Source of the DNA: Clostridia bacterium
GTDB lineage: Bacteria; Bacillota_A; Clostridia; Oscillospirales; CAG-272
Assembly: GCA_017445115.1 (NCBI GenBank)
Contig: JAFSUU010000021.1
Coordinates: forward strand, 12,304 to 76,303
Direction of reading: 5' to 3'
DNA length: 64,000 nt
How positions within the stretch are numbered: position 1 is the stretch's first letter; every line of letters begins with the position of its first letter. Under the pieces are notes generated by a model that searched no databases, was not told the origin of the DNA, and was given only the letters and a program-made list of their open reading frames with translations. Shown in pieces: positions 27,115 to 35,885 of this stretch. The translations under genes and the position numbers were made by a program.

Positions 27115-30100
27115 CTATTCTATGTCGGCGGTATCTCCGAGCGGCAGAGAATAGATGAGGATCCGGTCGATTTTTCTTCCGTAAATTTTCTCGCACGCCA
27201 TTTTGTAATAGGTGAGCTGAGAACGGTGGCGCTCCGCGAGGAGCTTTTTTGCGAAGTACGGATGTTCAAGCTCGAAATCGGAAAGGTGATCCGTCTTGTA
27301 GTCCGCAAGGATGAGTTTGCCGTCGGAAGTCTCGAAGATCACGTCGACGACTCCCTGTACCGTAACGTCCGTTCCTGAATCGTGAAGTCTTTTTGCGAGC
27401 TCGCTGTCTTTTGTGAATCCTTCGGCAGGAAGAGAGACGTTGAATCTGAACTCTCGCCTCACGTTTGCGGCGCTCTTAATTTTTGCAAAGAATTCGCTCT
27501 TCGCGAATTTTTCTATTTGTTTTCTGTTTACGAGCGACGACATCCCGGCGGTGATGAATTTATTTTTCAAAAGTCTGTCGAGCTCGGCGTCAAATCCCGA
27601 TTCTTCAAGGCGTGAAAAATCACAGAACTGCATAAAGACGTGAGTTGCCGTTCCGCGCTCAGCACCGCCCGGATCTTCGCCGGAAACGCGGAGCGTCGGG
27701 TACGGGACGCTTCGGGATTTTTCACTCTGCGGGTGCGAGAGCTCTACTTCCGGCGTTGCTTCACCTTCGTCGAGAAGGGAGGGCGAAAGCTTTGAAACCG
27801 TTATCTTCGCAGGAACGTTCGCAAGATGACGGTACGGATATACGAACGACAGCCGCTCTCTGAACAGCGAGGTAAGGTCCGTGTCTTCATTCGGGTCGTT
27901 TGCAGTCATTGCTGACATTTTGGTGAATCCCACGTCGTCATATCTGACTGTGTAAATATCGAACGGAGCGTTTTTATCATTTGAAGCGGAAAGAGAAGCG
28001 GAAAGTATGACCCGCGAAAAGTCTTTTATACTCATGATCGAATAGCCGTCAAGACATCCGAGGTCCTCTTGGCGCTTTGCGACGGCGTCGTCGGCGTCCG
28101 GAAAGGACATCGTGATGATGAGCCGCTCCATCGCTCTTGTCATGGCGACGTAGAGCACTCTCATCTCTTCCGATATCTGCTCGTACCTCTTTTTGATCTC
28201 CACTGCTTTGCGGACGGGGTTGTTGTATTTGACAAGTCCGGAAGGATCGCGCAGTCTCATCGCCGGACCGAGGTCGGGGTCAAACAGTATGTCGCATGAC
28301 AGATCTTTGAAGTAGAACTGCCTTGAACAGCACGCGAGGATGCAGACCGGGTACTCAAGTCCTTTGGATTTGTGCATTGTCGTTATCGAAACGGCATCTC
28401 CGGCATCGACGGCTCCTTTGCTCGTCTTCTTTTCCATTTTCTTGTTGAGATATGAAATGAATCCGTAAAGCCCGCCGAAGGATGACGACTCGTAGGTCCT
28501 TGCCATTTCGTACAGTGCGGTCAGATTGTCTCTTATCGACGCGCTGCGGCGGCTGTCAGGAGACGATCCGTCGGTCAACGACCACAGAGAAAGCTCATTA
28601 TATATCGACAGTATAAGCGAAGCGGAGTCACTTCTTTGCGACGCCTTGCCGTATTTCGATATAAAAGCCTTCGCTTTTTGACATTTTGCCTCGAGACGTT
28701 CGTCATTTCCTTCGTATTCGTTGATACAGAACCAAAGCGGCACACCGATCTTTCCTATGCGAAGTTTCATAAGATCGCCGACGGTGAAGCCGAACGCGGG
28801 ACTCTTCAGCGCACCCGCGAGGTAGATATCACGAAGCGGATTGTCGATCGCATTCAGTATACAGAGCGAGAGAAGTATCTCTTTTTGTTCGAAAAACTCT
28901 TCCGTTGCAAGATCAGCGGCGGATATTCCTCGCGCGGTCAGCGCTTCTTCGATGTCGGAAGCAGAGGCGCCGCTTCTGACGAGTATTGCGATGTCCGACT
29001 TTTTTATCGCGGAACCGTCTGAACGCTTTTCGTCGGTCAGAAGTTTTGCGACTCTTTCCGCGATATAGTCCGCTTCCGTCTTCGACGTGTCGGGAGGTGT
29101 GACGTCTTCGTTTTCCGTCTCCGGCAGTTTCTTTGAGATAAGCGCTAATTCGACCTTTTGATCCGTGTGATCTTCTCCGCGCGATTTTGACGCGATAAGC
29201 CTGTCGCCGTCTTCAAACGGAGTCGTCGTTCCCGGAAACATATAGCTTGACATCATATTGACAAAGTCTATAACGGGCGGGTCGGATCTGAAGTTGTCGC
29301 TCATGAAAAGCGTACGCCTTCCGCCGCCGTCTCCCGGCACGTTGGGATCGAGAGTCGGATACGCGTTTCTGTATGCGGTAAATACCGACGGCTCCGCGCC
29401 TCTGAACGAATAGATGCTCTGCTTTATATCGCCGACCATAAATCTCGGTGCGCTCTCGGCGAGCACCGAGAACACTGCGTCCTGGACGCGGTTGGTATCC
29501 TGATACTCGTCAACGAATATGTAATCGTATTTTTTTGCGAGTTCCCTTGCCTTGTCGGTAGCTTTGCCGTCCTCGCCGACAAAAAGCTTCACCGCGAATT
29601 TTTCCATATCCTCGTAGTCAACGACGCCGCGCCACTTTTTCTCCGCAGACAGACGCGACTCGAATTCACCGATGACGCGCGACAGTTCGCGAAGAAGGGA
29701 CGCCGTCTCTTTCTGCGCGGCGGAAATTTCCGCGGGCGTGAAAGGATAGTTTGGCTTTAATTCTTTTTTTAACGCTGTTGAAAGAGCGTCCTTGAATTCG
29801 CTGAATTTTACGGAGAGATCGGTCTTATCCGATTCCTTTATCGGAGAAAGACGAGGCAGTTTATAGTTTTCTATTGCGTCTTTCGCGTCGGCATATCCGC
29901 GTGTGATCGCACGGCGCATACCGTTAAGATCGTCGAGAATACAAGAAGCAGAAACGCCGTATTTTCCGAAAACGAATTCATCTTCTTTGATCTCTTCAAT
30001 TATATCTGTGATCTTTTGTTCCCAGTGAGAAATCAGATCAAGTGAAAAATCGCGTATTATCTTTCCGTGAGGCGATTCGAAAAAGTCATGCTCGGCGTTC

Positions 30101-30705
30101 TCTTCAAGCGACGACGCCCATTCGGAGACCGTCTCCGGAGAAAGCCCTTTTGCCGAGATCGAACCGGCAAGCGACAACAGCAGCGAGACGAACGATCTTT
30201 CGTCTCTCGACGATGAAAGCGTGTCTGCAAGAACTATGAAACTGTCTTTTCCCTCTTCGAAAAAGTCGTCGGTGACGTCGCTCATTGTCCTTTCGCGAAG
30301 CACTGCGATCTCCGATTCATCGGCGACGGTGAAGTTCGGAGGAAGTCCGAGCTCGGAAAAGTACGGGCGGATGCATTTAAGAAAGAAGCTCGAGATCGTG
30401 GAGATGTCCGCTCCTTCGAGAGCGACTATCTGGCGCGAGAATCTGGTCGAGGAGGGGTCATCGGCGATCTTTGCTTCAAGCCGTGACCTGACTCTGTCTT
30501 TAAGCTCTTTCGCGGCGGCTTTTGTGAAAGTTACGATAAGTATTCTCGATATGTCGACACCCTCGTCGCACACGAGACGGCAAACTCTCTCGGTCAGAGT
30601 CGCGGTTTTACCGCTTCCCGCTCCGGCAGAGAGCAGAAGGTCGCGCTCTTTTGAATTGATCGCGCAAAGCTGGGCGTTTGTCCACTTTCTGTCAGTCTTG
30701 CTCAT
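27115..30705 (-). CDS. addA: ATP-dependent helicase/nuclease subunit A (AddA)
   Basis: A 1196-residue UvrD-type helicase with nuclease, processing double-strand DNA breaks for RecA with AddB. Walker A SAGAGSGKT is at 26-34, the DEXX box YIFVDEYQDTNRVQD near 405, VGDIKQSIYSFRGAEP follows, and the late helicase motifs TTMHKSKGLEYPV and LYVAMTRA are clear. The nuclease active site GKLILADYKTDHL lies near the C-terminus. ATG 30705 has AAAGGAGGG; an in-frame ATG at 30726 lies inside addB. The 14-base overlap with addB implies coupled synthesis of the two subunits. Confidence 0.97.
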   Translation of the reverse strand: MSKTDRKWTNAQLCAINSKERDLLLSAGAGSGKTATLTERVCRLVCDEGVDISRILIVTFTKAAAKELKDRVRSRLEAKIADDPSSTRFSRQIVALEGADISTISSFFLKCIRPYFSELGLPPNFTVADESEIAVLRERTMSDVTDDFFEEGKDSFIVLADTLSSSRDERSFVSLLLSLAGSISAKGLSPETVSEWASSLEENAEHDFFESPHGKIIRDFSLDLISHWEQKITDIIEEIKEDEFVFGKYGVSASCILDDLNGMRRAITRGYADAKDAIENYKLPRLSPIKESDKTDLSVKFSEFKDALSTALKKELKPNYPFTPAEISAAQKETASLLRELSRVIGEFESRLSAEKKWRGVVDYEDMEKFAVKLFVGEDGKATDKARELAKKYDYIFVDEYQDTNRVQDAVFSVLAESAPRFMVGDIKQSIYSFRGAEPSVFTAYRNAYPTLDPNVPGDGGGRRTLFMSDNFRSDPPVIDFVNMMSSYMFPGTTTPFEDGDRLIASKSRGEDHTDQKVELALISKKLPETENEDVTPPDTSKTEADYIAERVAKLLTDEKRSDGSAIKKSDIAILVRSGASASDIEEALTARGISAADLATEEFFEQKEILLSLCILNAIDNPLRDIYLAGALKSPAFGFTVGDLMKLRIGKIGVPLWFCINEYEGNDERLEAKCQKAKAFISKYGKASQRSDSASLILSIYNELSLWSLTDGSSPDSRRSASIRDNLTALYEMARTYESSSFGGLYGFISYLNKKMEKKTSKGAVDAGDAVSITTMHKSKGLEYPVCILACCSRQFYFKDLSCDILFDPDLGPAMRLRDPSGLVKYNNPVRKAVEIKKRYEQISEEMRVLYVAMTRAMERLIITMSFPDADDAVAKRQEDLGCLDGYSIMSIKDFSRVILSASLSASNDKNAPFDIYTVRYDDVGFTKMSAMTANDPNEDTDLTSLFRERLSFVYPYRHLANVPAKITVSKLSPSLLDEGEATPEVELSHPQSEKSRSVPYPTLRVSGEDPGGAERGTATHVFMQFCDFSRLEESGFDAELDRLLKNKFITAGMSSLVNRKQIEKFAKSEFFAKIKSAANVRREFRFNVSLPAEGFTKDSELAKRLHDSGTDVTVQGVVDVIFETSDGKLILADYKTDHLSDFELEHPYFAKKLLAERHRSQLTYYKMACEKIYGRKIDRILIYSLPLGDTADIE

Positions 30706-33700
30706 CGTTCTCCCTCCTTTCGCCAATGTGACGGCAGACGGGTTTCATATCGCATTTTGAACACGGTCCATACATTGACATATCCGCCGGATCGCTGCTG
30801 CACACTCCCTCTGTTATTTCGTCCGAGATCTTGACTATGACTTCTTTGACCTGTTCGTAAAGCTGCTCGAATTCTTCAAGAGAAACGAGAGAATCGCTGT
30901 TGCCGGGACAGTATTTTCCTTTTTCCTCACAGCCCATGGCGCAAAGCGCGTCGTCATCGCGCAGGATAAGCCCGCTTCTTTTCGATTTGGAATACGCGAG
31001 CTTTTTTGCCTCGCCGAAATCCGAGGGCATTACGTCTGACGAGATCTCGTTGACGACGGGAAGATAGATCATCGACGCCGGTACTATCTCGCCGTCCTTT
31101 GAAATACTGCGCCTGAATCCGCAGTCCTTGCCCTTCCAAAGAGTGAAGAGATATATCATCAGCTGAAGGTTTAAACCTTTTTGTATGTCGGATCTGTTGA
31201 AATGCTTTTTGCCCGTCTTGTAATCGACTACTCTGACGTAGGTTTTTCCGCCGGACGTATACGTGTCAACACGGTCTATCGTTCCGGAAAGAACGACTTT
31301 TCTTCCGGATGACGCCGTGTATTCCAGCGGAAAGAGCGCCCCGTCATCTTCGGACATCCCGACTTCAAAAGCAAACGGACGGAATTTCGTTTCCGAAAAT
31401 TCGGTTATCAGATCTTTTATGAGGATCAGAACGTTTCTGTTCAGCCTTTTGAACAGGAATTTCTGGCGGGAAGAAGCGGAAGATCCTTCGGTCGCCTCGG
31501 CTACGGCGTCTTTTATCGCGTCTGCCGCCATCTTCTCGATCCTCTCGTCGTCGGGAGAGATCTCAAGCCCGGAAGTCCTGCTGAAGAACAGTTCGAGCGC
31601 GCGGTGTACTATCGTGCCGATATTCACGGCGGTGATCGCTGCGCGTTCAGACCGCTCGAGCTTCAGCCCGAATTCCATGAAGTAAGAGAACGGACATTCG
31701 GAGAAACGGTCTATTTTTGTTTGCGAGAGATACAGCCGGCGCTTTGCGAGCTCGCGCGATACGTCGCCGTCAATGCGATCGCCTTCTGCGGAAAGCGGAG
31801 CGTTCATATCGCTATTGAAGAACGCCTCCGGAAATTCATCGGAAATATCGCGCACCGCTTTTGCAGTGTTTCCTCCGACGAATACCGCGGCATCCTTTGC
31901 GCTGCGGACGCTCCAGACGGAGTCTTTCTTTGATATTTCTGACCAGTCATACAGCGGAGCGCCGGTGAGACGGAGTATCTGTCCCGCTCCGACGGACGGA
32001 GGAGAAGTCGCCTCTTCGCCGGAGACGTGATACGTTACGACGAGTTTTTCCGACGGCATCGTGACGCATCTCCAGAACCTGAAGAGCTCTTCGCTCTGCT
32101 CGATCTCTTTTCCGTCCGAGAGTATCACGCCGACACTCTCGAGAGTTTCTTTGTCATTATCGGTGAAAAATCCGCGCTGCGACGGAGGAGCGGGAAACTC
32201 TCCTTCGGAACATCCGATGAGGATCGCCAGTTTAACGTTTTCTGCGCGGACCCCGGTCGCGGAACCAAGCGTGATGACGTCGAGGGATGCGGGGATCGAC
32301 GAGACGTCAAAGGAAGACGCGACGGCGAAAAACAGCCTTGAAAACGTGTCCGGCGCGACCTCTTTGTCCGGTATCGTGACAGCCATCGCGCTCAGCGCAT
32401 CGACTACCGCGGAAAAGTATTTGTCAAGCCTGTCCGCCTCATCCGCTTTTCCGAGACGGCGAAGTTCTTCGGCATCTGATGACAGCGACTCGCCTATTCT
32501 GAATGAAACGAGGACGGAATATATCTTTTTGCATATTTCAACGACGGGGGCAGTGCCGGACGAGAAAAGCGAAAACATTTCGCCAAGCGGACCTTTTATC
32601 AGTTTCCTCACGGTGTTTGCGTCTTCAAGTACGACTTGTCCCCAGGTGGAGACACCGCATCTGAAGCCTGCCGGATTCATCCTCCAGTCTTCGTCTGAGA
32701 GATACGCTTTTTTGCCTCTGATATTCCAGGTAAAAACGTATTCTTCAAAGTCGTCGCTCTCGCGATCTGTGACAGGACAAAGTCCGGTCTTGACAAGCTT
32801 TACAACGGTTTCCGCTTTCGCTCCGTCCGAGACTGCCTCGAGAAGAGACGTGACGAATGTGAGAACTGGCGACGTCGCGATACCGACGCGCTTTGACAGA
32901 TGGTACGGGATATCCAGCGCGTCGAGTCTGACGTCGATTATCCCGCGGTATGCCTCAATATCGCGTGCGATAACAGCGATCTCCGAGTATTTCATCCCGT
33001 CGTGCAGTGCGCGCTCTATTTCAGCGCCGACGGCTCGTGCTTCTTCGTAACGGTCAAGACAGCGTATCACTTTTACGGAATCGCATTTTCCGTCGTACCG
33101 CGGAGCCGAGAAATCCCAAAGATTCTTTTCAAGATACAGAAGGTCGCCGCGCTCGCATTTTTTATTGCCTTCAAGCGTGACGCGCGTAACCTCTCTCGAA
33201 CATCTTGCGGCGTATGAAAGCGCTGAATTGTAAAACTTTTTGATGTGGTCGAAATGAACGCCGCGCGATGACACATCGAGAGTAAAGGTCATAAAAACGT
33301 CGTCGGCGTCTCTCATGATATAGTAAAGTATTTCCGATTCAACCGGTGTCAAGGAATAAAAAGAGTCGAAAAACACGTCGGTGCCTTCAAAGAATTTGTT
33401 TTCACGAAGCACCTTCGCAAGCATTTCAAGCACAAAATCCGGATCGGAATCTTCCGACTCTTCTTCAAGCGCGGAGTATGCGGAAAAGATCAGCGATATG
33501 TCGGAGAGCTTTTTGATCAGCTCGGAATTTCCGCCGTCATCAAGCTGTTCTCTCGCACTGTCGAGCGCTGACGGGGTAACGCCTCTTTTCCGAAGCTCCG
33601 ACAGTGTGTCAAGCAGAGATGCAACGTATCTTTCATCGTGACCTTCGGATGAGACGTAGATCGTGAGCGAGTCTCTGACTGACGAGACGGCGCTCCACAT

Positions 33701-33973
33701 CAGCAATATCTTTTTTGCCTCTCCGGTGAAAACGCGCGACAGGCCGCCCGTCGTTCTGAATACGGTGTCGGCGAGTCGCTTGAAGTTCACGATCTCGAGT
33801 TCGAGAGCAGAAGAGGCCGGAAGAGTACGGCAGATCTTTGCTTCCCAAAGGACCGCCTGCTGTTCCGGTACGATCAGATATTTCTTTTTTCCGTTGCCGA
33901 GGCGCTCTCTTATCTTTTCTATGATATAGGCGCCTTTTCCCGTTCCGGAAGAACCGGAAATGAATTCAGTCAT
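30692..33973 (-). CDS. addB: ATP-dependent nuclease subunit B (AddB)
   Basis: A 1093-residue partner of AddA. The P-loop GSSGTGKG is at residues 7-14. The iron-sulfur cysteines are SECPFSYF in the middle and CSKCDMKPVC at the end (C-x2-C-x5-C), as in AddB of Bacillus. The nuclease motif RVVDYKTGKKHF is present. ATG 33973 is chosen because GGAG lies six bases before it and MTEFISGSSGTGKG is the normal N-terminus; further in-frame ATGs upstream (33985, 34078) would add unconserved residues. It overlaps the QueG-like gene by 8 bases. Confidence 0.96.
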   Translation of the reverse strand: MTEFISGSSGTGKGAYIIEKIRERLGNGKKKYLIVPEQQAVLWEAKICRTLPASSALELEIVNFKRLADTVFRTTGGLSRVFTGEAKKILLMWSAVSSVRDSLTIYVSSEGHDERYVASLLDTLSELRKRGVTPSALDSAREQLDDGGNSELIKKLSDISLIFSAYSALEEESEDSDPDFVLEMLAKVLRENKFFEGTDVFFDSFYSLTPVESEILYYIMRDADDVFMTFTLDVSSRGVHFDHIKKFYNSALSYAARCSREVTRVTLEGNKKCERGDLLYLEKNLWDFSAPRYDGKCDSVKVIRCLDRYEEARAVGAEIERALHDGMKYSEIAVIARDIEAYRGIIDVRLDALDIPYHLSKRVGIATSPVLTFVTSLLEAVSDGAKAETVVKLVKTGLCPVTDRESDDFEEYVFTWNIRGKKAYLSDEDWRMNPAGFRCGVSTWGQVVLEDANTVRKLIKGPLGEMFSLFSSGTAPVVEICKKIYSVLVSFRIGESLSSDAEELRRLGKADEADRLDKYFSAVVDALSAMAVTIPDKEVAPDTFSRLFFAVASSFDVSSIPASLDVITLGSATGVRAENVKLAILIGCSEGEFPAPPSQRGFFTDNDKETLESVGVILSDGKEIEQSEELFRFWRCVTMPSEKLVVTYHVSGEEATSPPSVGAGQILRLTGAPLYDWSEISKKDSVWSVRSAKDAAVFVGGNTAKAVRDISDEFPEAFFNSDMNAPLSAEGDRIDGDVSRELAKRRLYLSQTKIDRFSECPFSYFMEFGLKLERSERAAITAVNIGTIVHRALELFFSRTSGLEISPDDERIEKMAADAIKDAVAEATEGSSASSRQKFLFKRLNRNVLILIKDLITEFSETKFRPFAFEVGMSEDDGALFPLEYTASSGRKVVLSGTIDRVDTYTSGGKTYVRVVDYKTGKKHFNRSDIQKGLNLQLMIYLFTLWKGKDCGFRRSISKDGEIVPASMIYLPVVNEISSDVMPSDFGEAKKLAYSKSKRSGLILRDDDALCAMGCEEKGKYCPGNSDSLVSLEEFEQLYEQVKEVIVKISDEITEGVCSSDPADMSMYGPCSKCDMKPVCRHIGERRENDEQD

Positions 33974-34784
33974 CGCTTTCTCCATGTGAGTCAATAATGT
34001 TGAAATTCCGTATGATAGTCTCGCGGCGGCGCCACGAGAAGGGATATTTTGCAAAATCTTCATCCGACATCGTCTCAATGTCCGAGGCGTGTTTCGGATC
34101 TATCGTTTCATTAAGAAAGAACTCGTTATATGCCGCCGTTTTTTCCTCGTTCATCGGACAGCACGCGCCGCAGATATCGCAGCCCCATGCCGACTTTCCG
34201 CTTCTTATTATATCGCATTCTGTGTCCGATAAAAGTCCCTTTTTCTGAGTCAGCGCGGAAATGCATAAAGACTTGTCCCCGCCGATGCACTCTGCCGGGC
34301 AGAGCGAGGCGCAAATCCCGCAGTGGAGACATTCCCCGTCGCCGTCGTCTTTAACTTCTATTCCTTCTGATATAAGATCTTTTTTTCCGAGAGAGCAGAC
34401 GATCTCGCCTAAAAAGACGAACGAGCCGTATTTTTCGGTAATGAAAAGACCGTTGTCGCCGCGTACGCCGAGCCCCGCGCGCACCGCGGCGCCGCGCTCG
34501 TCGATCGGAGAGTGGTCAGAGAATACTCCAACGCTGCATCCGGGGTACCTTTCGCCGAGCAGAGAACGTATCTCTTCTTCGAACGAGGCGAAGAAGGCGT
34601 GATAGTCGCGAAGGCGCGCGAAAGACGCGATGCGGCCCGCTCCGTGCGGATAAGGTACCGCCATCATAACCGCATGCGACATACCGTCCGTAATGAGCCG
34701 CTCTTTCACTATCAGGCACGACGAGAGGGGGATCGCCGCGAATGTATCGGTTATGTTGATTTTTATATATTCGGCAAGTGTCAA
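33966..34784 (-). CDS. QueG-like iron-sulfur protein (epoxyqueuosine reductase family, short form)
   Basis: A 272-residue protein with the QueG core. SDHSPIDERGAAVRAGLGVRG resembles the active-site region with its catalytic aspartate, and two 4Fe-4S motifs follow (CLHCGICASLCPAEC and CDICGACCPMNEE). QueG reduces epoxyqueuosine to queuosine in tRNA with cobalamin. This protein is about 100 residues shorter than usual, lacking the C-terminal HEAT-like part, and no other queuosine genes are in the window. Start is TTG 34784 with GGAGG six bases upstream. It leads the addBA operon. A role other than queuosine synthesis is possible. Confidence 0.75.
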   Translation of the reverse strand: MTLAEYIKINITDTFAAIPLSSCLIVKERLITDGMSHAVMMAVPYPHGAGRIASFARLRDYHAFFASFEEEIRSLLGERYPGCSVGVFSDHSPIDERGAAVRAGLGVRGDNGLFITEKYGSFVFLGEIVCSLGKKDLISEGIEVKDDGDGECLHCGICASLCPAECIGGDKSLCISALTQKKGLLSDTECDIIRSGKSAWGCDICGACCPMNEEKTAAYNEFFLNETIDPKHASDIETMSDEDFAKYPFSWRRRETIIRNFNIIDSHGESDD

Positions 34785-34829
34785 AATACGCCTCCGAAAC
34801 GGTTTTTTATAGAATTTATCATTTATTAC

Positions 34830-34858
34830 AGTATATCAAATAATTTGATTTTCTTCAA
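34830..34858 (-). promoter_or_regulatory. Promoter of the queG-like/addBA operon
   Basis: On the minus strand: TTGAAG (34858-34853), a 17-bp spacer and TATACT (34835-34830), in a strongly AT-rich gap between divergent genes. Confidence 0.8.
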
Positions 34859-34871
34859 TAGAATTAAAAAA

Positions 34872-34899
34872 ACCTTTGCGGAATATATTTTCCGTAAAG
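34872..34899 (+). promoter_or_regulatory. Hairpin covering the ribosome site of the small lipoprotein gene
   Basis: CCTTTGCGGAA and TTCCGTAAAGG form an 11-bp stem (one G-U) around TATATT. The 3' arm includes AAAGG of the AAAGGAG ribosome site (34895-34901) for ATG 34909, so the fold would hide it. Confidence 0.55.
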
Positions 34900-34908
34900 G
34901 AGTATTGT

Positions 34909-35421
34909 ATGAAAAGAATTATCTGTATATTTCTGATCGCTTTCGCGCTTTGTATCCCGTCGTGCGGCGCGAAAGTGTCTCCTCTCGCTTATCAGCAGGG
35001 GATAGATTCCGCCGTATTCGAAATTGATTTTGACAAATCCTCGTTTACCGTTGAGCTTTTTCCGATGCAAAACCGGCTGAGAGTAATATCGCCGGACAGA
35101 ATAGAAGGGATCGAGCTTGCGATCGAGGACGGAGAATACCGCCTTATCTCAGAAGACGCGGAGTTTGAACTGCCGGATCCGCTCATTTCGCTCGTGTCGC
35201 CGATCTTCCGCGCGTTTTCACTCCCCGACGACAAAGCAAAGACTTCGACCTCCGGCGACGACGTCAGAGTGGTGAGGGTGTCATGCGACGACGGAGACTA
35301 TGAGATCCGCCTCTCGCCTGGCGGTGAACCGTCCGAAATCGCGTTCAAAGGAACGAGAGACTTTACGATGAAAGGGATCGAATTGAGGTATGGGGAGGAA
35401 AAAGAAACGATCGGGAAGTGA
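34909..35421 (+). CDS. Small predicted lipoprotein
   Basis: A 170-residue protein. The N-terminus MKRIICIFLIAFALCIPSC is a signal peptide with a lipobox-like IPSC, so it is probably lipidated at Cys19. The mature part is one beta-rich acidic domain (VFEIDFDKSSFTVELFPMQN, IELAIEDGEYRLISEDAEFE, ISLSPGGEP-like DYEIRLSPGGEP). No family is recognised. ATG 34909 fits AAAGGAG; the in-frame ATG at 34876 lies in the hairpin and has no site. It stands alone between the addAB operon and the hairpin array. Confidence 0.75.
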   Translation: MKRIICIFLIAFALCIPSCGAKVSPLAYQQGIDSAVFEIDFDKSSFTVELFPMQNRLRVISPDRIEGIELAIEDGEYRLISEDAEFELPDPLISLVSPIFRAFSLPDDKAKTSTSGDDVRVVRVSCDDGDYEIRLSPGGEPSEIAFKGTRDFTMKGIELRYGEEKETIGK

Positions 35422-35455
35422 AGTATGCAGCGTGCCATACAGTTGTGCGGATTGA

Positions 35456-35648
35456 AACATCATTTACGCCGTAGGCGTAACATCATTTGCACAGAGTGCA
35501 ACATCGTTTGTCCCGGATGGGCAACCTCGTTTTGTGTCCGGAATTAACGATTCGGTCTTTCGGCCGAACGGTGTTGACCGTGCGAAACGCGCGGTCAAAT
35601 GATGTTTGCGGCAAGCCGCAAAACGATGTTGTGTTCTGCGGACACAAA
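35456..35648. repeat. Array of seven small hairpins with ACATCATTT-type spacers
   Basis: Hairpins lie at 35464-35480, 35487-35501, 35508-35524, 35551-35568, 35574-35598 (11-bp stem), 35605-35622 and 35629-35647. The hairpin bodies differ. The linkers are near constant and read AACATCATTT or AACATCGTTT left of the centre (35456, 35479, 35500), and the reverse complement, AAATGATGTTT or AAACGATGTT, right of it (35597, 35621). The whole is thus a large inverted structure centred on the fourth hairpin. A degenerate unit fills 35525-35550. No coding frame is credible. Confidence 0.85.
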
Positions 35649-35652
35649 CACA

Positions 35653-35696
35653 CCAAAAAATATGGCTCGTCATTTGGCGAGCCATATTTTTTGGTG
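35653..35696. terminator. Strong bidirectional terminator after tRNA-Thr
   Basis: Arms starting CCAAAAAATATGGCTCG and the complement ending CCATATTTTTTGG form a stem of about 19 bp with one G-T pair and an ATTT loop. Read on the minus strand it follows the tRNA CCA end at once and ends in T6. Read on the plus strand it closes the hairpin array. Confidence 0.9.
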
Positions 35697-35770
35697 GAGC
35701 TACTACCGGGATTCGGACCCGGGACCTCGTCATTACCAATGACGTGCTCTGCCAACTGAGCCATAGTAGC
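35695..35770 (-). tRNA. tRNA-Thr (GGU anticodon)
   Basis: A 76-nt cloverleaf on the minus strand. The acceptor stem GCTACTA pairs with TAGTAGC. The D arm is GCTCAGTTGGCAGAGC, the anticodon stem-loop CGTCA-TTGGTAA-TGACG gives anticodon GGU, and the T arm has GGTTCGAATCC. The discriminator and CCA are encoded (TCCA). It has its own strong promoter and terminator, so it is expressed separately from dnaB. Confidence 0.97.
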
Positions 35771-35786
35771 GCTTTTTTGCATTGAT

Positions 35787-35815
35787 ATTATATCAAACAT
35801 TATCATTTTTGTCAA
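35787..35815 (-). promoter_or_regulatory. Consensus promoter of tRNA-Thr
   Basis: Perfect TTGACA (35815-35810), a 17-bp spacer and perfect TATAAT (35792-35787) on the minus strand, 17 bases before the tRNA 5' end. Confidence 0.93.
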
Positions 35816-35848
35816 TAGTATTTTTGAGGTGAAAAACAGATAAAAAGA

Positions 35849-35879
35849 CGCCCGTTTTCCGTATCGAAAAACGGGCGAA
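35849..35879 (-). terminator. Terminator of the gdpP-rplI-dnaB operon
   Basis: On the minus strand, CGCCCGTTTT pairs with AAAACGGGCG, followed by a T-rich tail (TCTTTTT). It lies just beyond the dnaB stop. Confidence 0.85.
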
Positions 35880-35885
35880 ATATTA

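Noticed and set aside
32061..33050. Serine-rich plus-strand open frame opposite addB
   Set aside because: Serine/alanine/threonine-rich translation typical of antisense to acidic coding sequence; addB is continuous and intact on the other strand.
35456..35648. CRISPR array
   Set aside because: The constant segments are only about 10 bases and invert orientation across the centre; variable parts are hairpins of 15-25 bases, not unique spacers. No cas genes are present.
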